Shown: positions 58,174 through 64,000 of the stretch, piece after piece
Numbering within the stretch: position 1 is the first letter of the stretch
Layout: every line of letters starts with the position of its first letter
Assembly (NCBI GenBank): GCA_026545765.1
Contig: CM048843.1
Location: 18,009,200 to 18,073,199 of the forward strand
Reading direction: 5' to 3'
DNA length: 64,000 nt
Source of the DNA: Plantago major
Taxonomy: Eukaryota; Streptophyta; Magnoliopsida; Lamiales; Plantaginaceae
The notes under the pieces: generated by a model
What the model was told of the DNA's origin: nothing
Database searches by the model: none
The model's input: the letters and a program-made list of their open reading frames with translations, nothing else
Program-made: the position numbers and the translations under genes

Positions 58174-60459
58174 TCACTCGCCAACATTATCACTTTCTGG
58201 TTCACTGGATTCCTCGGAAGAGCCTGACATCTTCTCCAACATGTTCATCAACTCAAACCCATCTCTAGTGAACATTTCAATTCGGTCAGAGATGCTCCCA
58301 AATTGCGAAAGTAAATTGTCTCTGTCAGTTGAGGCTTTCTTGAGTTCTGTGAGCAGAACTTGTTCCTGGGACTTGAGCGCCTCAACCATACATTCAGAGG
58401 AACTCTTTTCTTTTTCACACTGACTTTTCGGGTTGGCAGTTATCCTGCTCATCTCTTCACTCAGTAACACATTGTGATCAGTGGCTCTCTTTAGAGATTG
58501 ATTAAACAGACTCTCATTTTCTGCAAAATAGATCTTGACACTTGTGAGGTTCTGATCCATTGTTTCAAGTTCTCGTACTTTAAGATCTCTCTCCTCTATT
58601 TCCAGCTCAAGACACTTATGCGCTTCTGACAAATCCAAAATTTCAGTTTCTTTATTAGATATCTCAATTTTTAGCTGAGACAATTCATCAAAAAGTCTTG
58701 TAGTGCTGTGTTCCATCTCTTGTGCAATTCGCGCATAACTATAGTTCTCTTCTTTGAGCATTTTGGCAGCTTCTGATTTTTGGACTGCAAGGCTCTCTAG
58801 CTCACAAACTTGTTCATGCAATTTAGTATGTTTGTCATTTTGTTCTTTCAAAACCAGAAGAAGCTTTGCATTTTCCTGCTCATGAACTTGCTGACTTTCT
58901 TCAAGTCTTTGCTTCAGATTGTCCATGTCTGATTTCCACTTCAGTAATTCAAGCTCATATTTCTCAACTTCAGGAGTTTTTTTTGCCAATAGTTCTGCTA
59001 TCTCTAGAGCATCAAAAGTGCTTACTCCGTCTTCTTTAAAGTAGCTTTGACATGCATTGGAATCATCCAATAATACCTTATGCCTTCTTAGTTCATCAGT
59101 AACTTTAAGTAGCTCAGTGTTCTGTATATCCAACTGTTGTTCAAGAAGAACATTTCTATCCTCAAATTGCTTAGTTTTCATCTCCAACTTCTCTTTTGCA
59201 TCAAAAACCTCTGAGTAAGCAATATGAAATTCAGATTTCAACACCATGATTATTGCAAAGATCTCTTCATTCTTCACCTCCAACAGATACTGGGAATTTT
59301 CCAACTCCTTGTAGGTTTCTCGAATGCTTCTATTTTTATCATCCAACTCAGATGTACAATACCTCAGATCCTCCTTCAGTTTTTCAATATGTACATTACA
59401 TTCTGCTTCCTTCTCTTTCATGTCTGCTGCACATTTATCGTGCAACTTCTCCAAATTATGAAGTTTATCTCTCAGTTTTTTTGAAGAACAGGATGTGACG
59501 CTATTGTTGAGTTGAGCCTGTTCGAAATCTTCCTTTGAAATAGATAAGTAACTTTTTTCCTGCTCCAACTGTGCAATTTTATATTTCATTTCATTTAAAA
59601 GTATATCCTTTTTCCTCAACAAGCTCCATAAATCTGCGATTTCTTCATCCCTCTTCGTGATTAACTGCTCAGTCTCCGATTTTGCACCTTGAGACTCTGA
59701 GAACACATTTTCAAGCCGCGATCTAGATTCAGATAACTCTATCTCGAGAAACTTCCTTCTGCTTTCTTGATGAGCTAAGGCTTGATTGCACGTCCTCAAC
59801 TGAGTCTCTAAACTTTGTGAAACGCGCACCTGTGTATCTATAGTAGCTTGCAGTGAAGAAATCTCATCAACAAGCGCATCTCTCTCCTTTTGCCATTCCA
59901 CTTTACTCGTCTGGAAATGAGTATGAAGCTTCTTGTGTGCATCTTCAAGGTGCGAGAACTGTTCGTTCTTCCATTTCAACTGATCTTTAACAATCCTATT
60001 TTCATCTTCCAACTTGAGAGTGTATGATTCTCTATCTTTATATTTATTTGATTCACTCTTTGCAATTTCTTCATCACGTGCACAAACTTTCCTCTCCAAG
60101 TCTTGTATCCTTGCTGAGGCATCATCTAAAGCCAACACCAATCGACTGTTTGCCTCCTCCAATTTCGAGATTTTCTCTCCGTATTCTGCTCGAAGGCTTT
60201 CGCTTGCAGACCTTACCTGCTCAAGCAAGTCCTTCGTGGGCAAACTGGATTGGAGATGCTCACAGAGTTGCCTGGTCTCGCATATTTCCTCTGATATCGA
60301 GTTCAATTCCTTGGCCCTTTTCTCAATCTCCGAGTTTGCTTGTTCAATTTTGGCTACTTGCTCAAGGTGGGCTTTCCTCAAACCATCACATAACTCAGTT
60401 TTCGCAAGACATTCTCCTCTAAACTTATGCACCTCTTCTTTCAATTGTTCAATATCCAT
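58174..60459 (-). CDS. Long coiled-coil protein, At4g38062-like
   Basis: One large exon encodes about 761 residues, nearly all heptad-like and rich in Glu, Lys, Leu and Ser. No enzymatic domain or membrane segment is visible. Landmarks resembling the uncharacterised plant family represented by Arabidopsis At4g38062 are KWKNEQFSHLEDAHKKL, WQKERDALVDEISSLQ, and a C-terminal segment LLSQFGSISDRIEMF. An intron is predicted in the 5' leader: donor ACG|GTAAGT at 61187 and acceptor CAACAG at 60487, giving a first ATG at 60459 (MDIEQLKEE). The ATG at 60495 would lie upstream of that acceptor. Function is unknown; such proteins are usually structural or scaffold-like. Confidence 0.85.
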   Translation of the reverse strand: MDIEQLKEEVHKFRGECLAKTELCDGLRKAHLEQVAKIEQANSEIEKRAKELNSISEEICETRQLCEHLQSSLPTKDLLEQVRSASESLRAEYGEKISKLEEANSRLVLALDDASARIQDLERKVCARDEEIAKSESNKYKDRESYTLKLEDENRIVKDQLKWKNEQFSHLEDAHKKLHTHFQTSKVEWQKERDALVDEISSLQATIDTQVRVSQSLETQLRTCNQALAHQESRRKFLEIELSESRSRLENVFSESQGAKSETEQLITKRDEEIADLWSLLRKKDILLNEMKYKIAQLEQEKSYLSISKEDFEQAQLNNSVTSCSSKKLRDKLHNLEKLHDKCAADMKEKEAECNVHIEKLKEDLRYCTSELDDKNRSIRETYKELENSQYLLEVKNEEIFAIIMVLKSEFHIAYSEVFDAKEKLEMKTKQFEDRNVLLEQQLDIQNTELLKVTDELRRHKVLLDDSNACQSYFKEDGVSTFDALEIAELLAKKTPEVEKYELELLKWKSDMDNLKQRLEESQQVHEQENAKLLLVLKEQNDKHTKLHEQVCELESLAVQKSEAAKMLKEENYSYARIAQEMEHSTTRLFDELSQLKIEISNKETEILDLSEAHKCLELEIEERDLKVRELETMDQNLTSVKIYFAENESLFNQSLKRATDHNVLLSEEMSRITANPKSQCEKEKSSSECMVEALKSQEQVLLTELKKASTDRDNLLSQFGSISDRIEMFTRDGFELMNMLEKMSGSSEESSEPESDNVGE

Positions 60460-61996
60460 CCTTGCTTCGCAATATGAATCTTTGACCTGTTGCATGGCCC
60501 AATTAAAAAGGAGAAATTCAATTGCAGATTACACAATTCAACACAAAGATAATTAAACAAGACACATCTAAACTTATCATCACAGAAACATTTTCGGAGA
60601 TCTTAAAATCCAAAGCACCCGAAACTAACAGATAACAAACTCCCACGCCAGTACCGTGTATGTACCAAACCGTACTGTTCCTACCGATCTTCGACCCTTT
60701 TAATTCCCCTCATTTCCTTTCATTACTTTCAATTCAAGAACACACCGTTCCAATTTTAACCGATCCGACAACTTTATCCTCTAATTACGATAACAACCAA
60801 GAAAACATGCAGAAATAATTCTCAGTCATGATAAAAACCCACATAACTTATGAAAACGAAAATTAAAGAACCCACATTCTCAGTGATTCCGCTTTGTAAT
60901 ACACGATCGTCACATTTGAGAACAGAGACCATGAAAACGAAAATGAAAGAGAACAATCCAAGCTAAGAAATGAAAAATGCCCAACCCATTCCAATATCAG
61001 CTAAATCACTACTCTTTCACCAAAATCGCACAACAAAAAAGAACCAACAGGTCAAAATCGGTGCAAGAACAGTGTAAAATCACCGTAATCGAGTATAACT
61101 TCACAAATATTGCAGAAAAATTCAACAAACAACAAAAATCAGCAACACTATTGATAAAAAAGAAATTAATCTCGTGAAGAACTTACCGTTAAGCTTGATT
61201 TTGTGTATGCGATTCGAAATTGTGGTTGAGGAATAAAGAAATGCGTTTGGGTAATCTTAGCGGGAAAAGAAAATTTAGGGCTATTTGAAATTGGGTGTAC
61301 CGCGTTTGGCCAATTATGGAAATTTCTATTTGGCTTTACTGAGATATCTTGAGTCTTAGAGCGACTACCAAACATAGATTTAAATAGAACAATCTGATGT
61401 AGGACTATTTGCAATGAAGGCTCTTAACTTTTTGAGATTTCGCAAAATCACAAGTCTATTTATGCGAATACATTTGACACTCATTGCCTCATTGGTAAGT
61501 CTACTGGACCATGTTAGGATGTGCAGTAGCAGTATACATCACTAGTTGGTGAATAATATATAAAATGTTAAAATTAAGGTTGAACCGGATTAAGGTGATG
61601 TTAATTCTAGAGTAGTGGTAGTGGACTAATAGTTGCCATTTAGACGGGGTTGGGAAACCATTCAGTTCAGTAAAAACCCATTCGATCGATATAAAGAAAG
61701 AAAAGAGTTCAGATATCATCTTCCAATTTAAAAGTAGGAAAATGAACACTTAAACAATTGATGTCGTTTATCAAAAGTTTCACACCGAATATATAGTTAT
61801 GGAATTTCACTTGCATAAATACCCAAAAGTTTCGTATTAATCAGTGATTAATCTCCATTGCACGTTATATTAGATGCGAGGGAATTATTAGAAACCGCAT
61901 GCATACTCCCTCACACGTACGTATTAAACACTACACATACAAAATCATCACAATAAAAAACCAGAATAAATCATAAGCAAATAAATTTAAGTCAAT
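60460..61996. other. 5' leader, leader intron and promoter of the coiled-coil gene; MYB 3' flank
   Basis: 60487-61186 is the likely leader intron on the minus strand. The leader exon lies right of 61187 and contains no ATG in its first 90 bases. From about 61840 the sequence is the 3' flank of the MYB gene and matches the region beside the MYB pseudogene (50946 onwards). No other gene is seen. Confidence 0.5.
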
Positions 61997-62458
61997 CTAT
62001 GCAATTGACTTGTCAAAGATACTGCTTCTTTTCTTGCTGCTGGCGTCCCTTTGCTGACGCTGGAAGTACTTCTGAGCATGACTTGCAACTTGGGCAGCAG
62101 TCCTCGTTCGAATATCTCTTGAGATGCTCTTCCAATCTCCCTGCCCATATTTCACCAACCCCTCCAGAAAGGATGTGTGTTCCTCTTCAGTCCATGGCCT
62201 CGGCACCATCTTTCTTTTCCAAGCCGGTTGTTGTTCCACATACACCGGTTCCTCCACCAATCCAGCTTCAATTGCTGCTATGTCTTGCAACAATGCCATG
62301 TAGTGTTGCTCCACTTCTTCGGCTGTTTTTGTGGTTAGCCGCTCAGCAACTCGCTCCCATCGACCAGGGAAATCCTCAGGGAATTCGACAAGGCAGTTCT
62401 CAAACTGTTTGTTTTCATTCCATGACCATGAAGAACTTGAATTACCACCTGCATTCAT
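61997..62458 (-). CDS. Two-repeat MYB-like transcription factor (DIVARICATA type)
   Basis: Single open frame of 153 residues. The first SANT repeat is at about 11-60 (WSWNENKQFENCLVEF, GRWERVAERL, KTAEEVEQHY). A linker ending in basic PAWKRKM follows. The second repeat, at about 87-133 (RPWTEEEHTSFLEGL, GDWKSISRD, SHAQKYF), is the SHAQKYF class, whose third hydrophobic core position is Tyr. The family binds I-box and related GATAA-type sites and is nuclear. DIVARICATA proteins are usually longer, about 200-300 residues; this one ends soon after the second repeat. A decayed copy lies at 51093-51497. Confidence 0.9.
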   Translation of the reverse strand: MNAGGNSSSSWSWNENKQFENCLVEFPEDFPGRWERVAERLTTKTAEEVEQHYMALLQDIAAIEAGLVEEPVYVEQQPAWKRKMVPRPWTEEEHTSFLEGLVKYGQGDWKSISRDIRTRTAAQVASHAQKYFQRQQRDASSKKRSSIFDKSIA

Positions 62459-63384
62459 ATTATTAGTGTTTATAATTAGAATTCTTTAATGCTACGATTT
62501 AATTGCATAGTGTGTGCATGTATTTATACTACTATTTGATTGTAATGGACAGGTTCAATTGAAAATATGAATTATGAAAATTTAATAACAAATTTCCTTT
62601 TGTTGATTATATAATTTTCTCAATTCCAGGAATGGTAATTTTGTACCTCAACAATTTTCCTTTTATTGGATATAAAAATATCCTCTTATTTACATGTACT
62701 GCAAGTTGAATATCCTTTTTTCTAGAAGAAAAAATATCTTTCTTATATTATGTGCATGGAAAATGATATTAATACGTCAGTCTATATCATGTAGATGAGG
62801 GGATTTCTTATGTGCTATCTCATGCATCCAATATCTTAATGTGATGTACAGTGTAATATATATAGTACATATTTCAGGAGGTAGTGCCCATAGATTTTCG
62901 AACCAGTGATTTCCGCATTTGATTGTATCCGTTTTCATTGCTTCTATTTGTGTGTTTGACATTACAGCAGAACTCACCTCAAGCTCACTTCGTCCCTTTT
63001 CATTTACTTCTTGTCTCACATTGTCTCACATTTTCATTTTCATTTATGGTGGTTCTGGAAATGTGCCTTGGAGCAATGAGGATCCCTTTTAGTCGTTTGT
63101 ACTTACACCATTCATTTTTAGTGTATTCAAGAGTGTGATGCATATATGCATGTCCTTACAATACACTACTTTCGTTGTAGCCTTACATGCATCCTGACCT
63201 TGTGACCGGAACATTATTTTCTTTCATTTTTCTCTTAACGTTCAAATAGCCTTATTTTTATGGTAATGGTGTTTTTTACTTCTTGGCCTTTGAATTAGTC
63301 CATCCTTCAGCTGAACATCTGAAATATTTTTCTTTTATACTACCATGCATCCGACATATAATGATATGTGGTCGAGAGTTTTAC
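62459..63384. other. Promoter of the MYB gene and intergenic sequence
   Basis: AT-rich upstream sequence. A TATA-like stretch (tgtatttatac in plus orientation near 62519) could serve the minus-strand MYB gene. No supported exon is found, although part of this region may be an intron of the gene whose exon lies at 63385. Confidence 0.4.
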
Positions 63385-63495
63385 CTTGAATCCAAGCACA
63401 TCAGCTTGCCTCCTATACGTTTCAAAAGGATAATCCCATGTGGAGCAGTCTACCTCTGAAAGATCCTTATAGTTGATCAGCTCATCAATATGTTC
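63385..63495 (-). CDS. Single exon of an unassigned gene
   Basis: On the minus strand a 111-base, 37-codon exon is bounded by an acceptor (TTCACAG) and a donor (GTAAAA), phase 0 on both sides. It includes EHIDELINYKDLSEVDCSTW and YRRQADVLGFK. The composition is clearly coding-like and unlike the surroundings. I do not recognise the family. Neighbouring exons could not be found in the window, so it may be a gene fragment or part of a gene extending past the right edge. Confidence 0.5.
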
Positions 63496-63620
63496 CTGTG
63501 AACATTATCTGAATATTAAACACCAATCAAACATACCAGCAGTGTTACCAATCCCAAATCACGACACGTAACGACCGAACAAATGTTTTCGGATAGCGTG
63601 ATGGTCGAGATAGTGAAGTG

Positions 63621-63741
63621 ACATATATCATATAACATGCCTTACATTTTGAATATATAAGTAAATGTAAAGTTAATTAACATATATATCATATAACATG
63701 CCTTACATTCTGAATATATAAGTAAATGTAAAGTTAATTAA
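63621..63741. repeat. Tandem duplication of about 60 bp
   Basis: Two adjacent copies (63622-63680, 63681-63740) of a unit that runs from catatatatcatataacatg through gaatatataagtaaatg to gttaatta. They differ by two or three bases, so the duplication is recent. Confidence 0.9.
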
Positions 63742-64000
63742 TTAACTTTACAATAGCTTTATTAATAATAAGTCATATTATTCTTAATATATATATATAT
63801 AGTCATCAAGATAGGCGAAGTCGAGGAAATGGAAGGTAAATTGGTCATTTACCGTCAAAATTCAATATTTCGGCGCGATCCTGTCCGGATCCCGGTCCAA
63901 GAAACATCGGAATTGTCCGAGATGCTAAGCAACACTGGATATTATGTATCTATCCCAGACATTCCTGTAACCGCTCCGGGACAGCGGGTCCCATTGGAGT
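63742..64000. other. Right edge, GC-richer block of unknown nature
   Basis: After a TA microsatellite (63785-63804) the composition changes to GC-rich sequence that stays open for about 70 codons in one plus frame. I see no recognisable domain. Its wording (gtccgg, ccggtcc) resembles the gypsy element at the left edge, so it may be the start of another retrotransposon. Confidence 0.3.

Noticed and set aside
60014..60556. 180-residue plus-strand frame
   Set aside because: Antisense shadow of the coiled-coil gene; Ser/Leu/Phe-rich as expected for the complement of Glu/Lys codons.
61999..62466. 155-residue plus-strand frame
   Set aside because: Antisense shadow of the MYB gene with no domain of its own.

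Overview
This is repeat-rich nuclear DNA of a flowering plant, probably a eudicot. The evidence is AT-rich intergenic sequence, multi-exon GT-AG genes, a SUMO protease, an AHL-type gene, a DIVARICATA-type MYB, a B3/DUF313 gene, tRNA-Pro genes, and many plant-type transposons (Ty1/copia, Ty3/gypsy, Cassandra, CACTA, Mutator-like, Stowaway, Helitron-like, LINE). I cannot name the family or species.

Layout, left to right. Positions 1-6.6 kb hold the 3' part of a Ty3/gypsy element of Tat/Retand type: an antisense gene with a Transposase_28-like domain, then a sense-strand 3' LTR. 7.8-9.6 kb (-) is an atypical J-protein gene without the HPD motif. 9.96-14.1 kb is a nest of old LTR pieces, containing a copia relic and a Cassandra solo LTR that carries a 5S rRNA-like segment. 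An LTR-like block with a TATA box (about 15.5-16.2 kb) sits just upstream of a 15-exon ULP2-type SUMO protease gene (16.4-26.4 kb, +). The last intron of that gene holds a 1,020-bp Mutator-like element, and a small CACTA element lies just past its stop codon. 27.7-33.3 kb has a Stowaway MITE, two tRNA-Pro(UGG) genes, a B3/DUF313 gene (-), a LINE remnant and two Helitron-like 3' ends. 36.8-38.4 kb is a solo gypsy LTR with perfect target duplications. 39.2-41.9 kb is a CACTA deletion derivative.

42.9-50.3 kb (+) carries the PPC-domain exons of an AHL-like gene; a 5.3-kb copia element lies in its intron and no AT-hook exon is visible. A MYB pseudogene (51.1-51.5 kb) is a diverged copy of the intact MYB at 62.0-62.5 kb. 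Between them lie a young copia insertion with identical LTRs but a broken, gag-less interior (53.5-57.6 kb) and a long coiled-coil gene (58.2-60.5 kb, -). One unassigned exon is visible at 63.4 kb.

The host genes are unrelated single-copy plant loci and show no sign of acting as one pathway. Most of the structure comes from mobile elements and one duplication with a later deletion. I found no convincing new defence or metabolic system. The best leads are the defective copia element with identical LTRs, the Mutator-like element in the SUMO protease gene, the J-protein without HPD, and the duplication with a microhomology deletion around the MYB genes.
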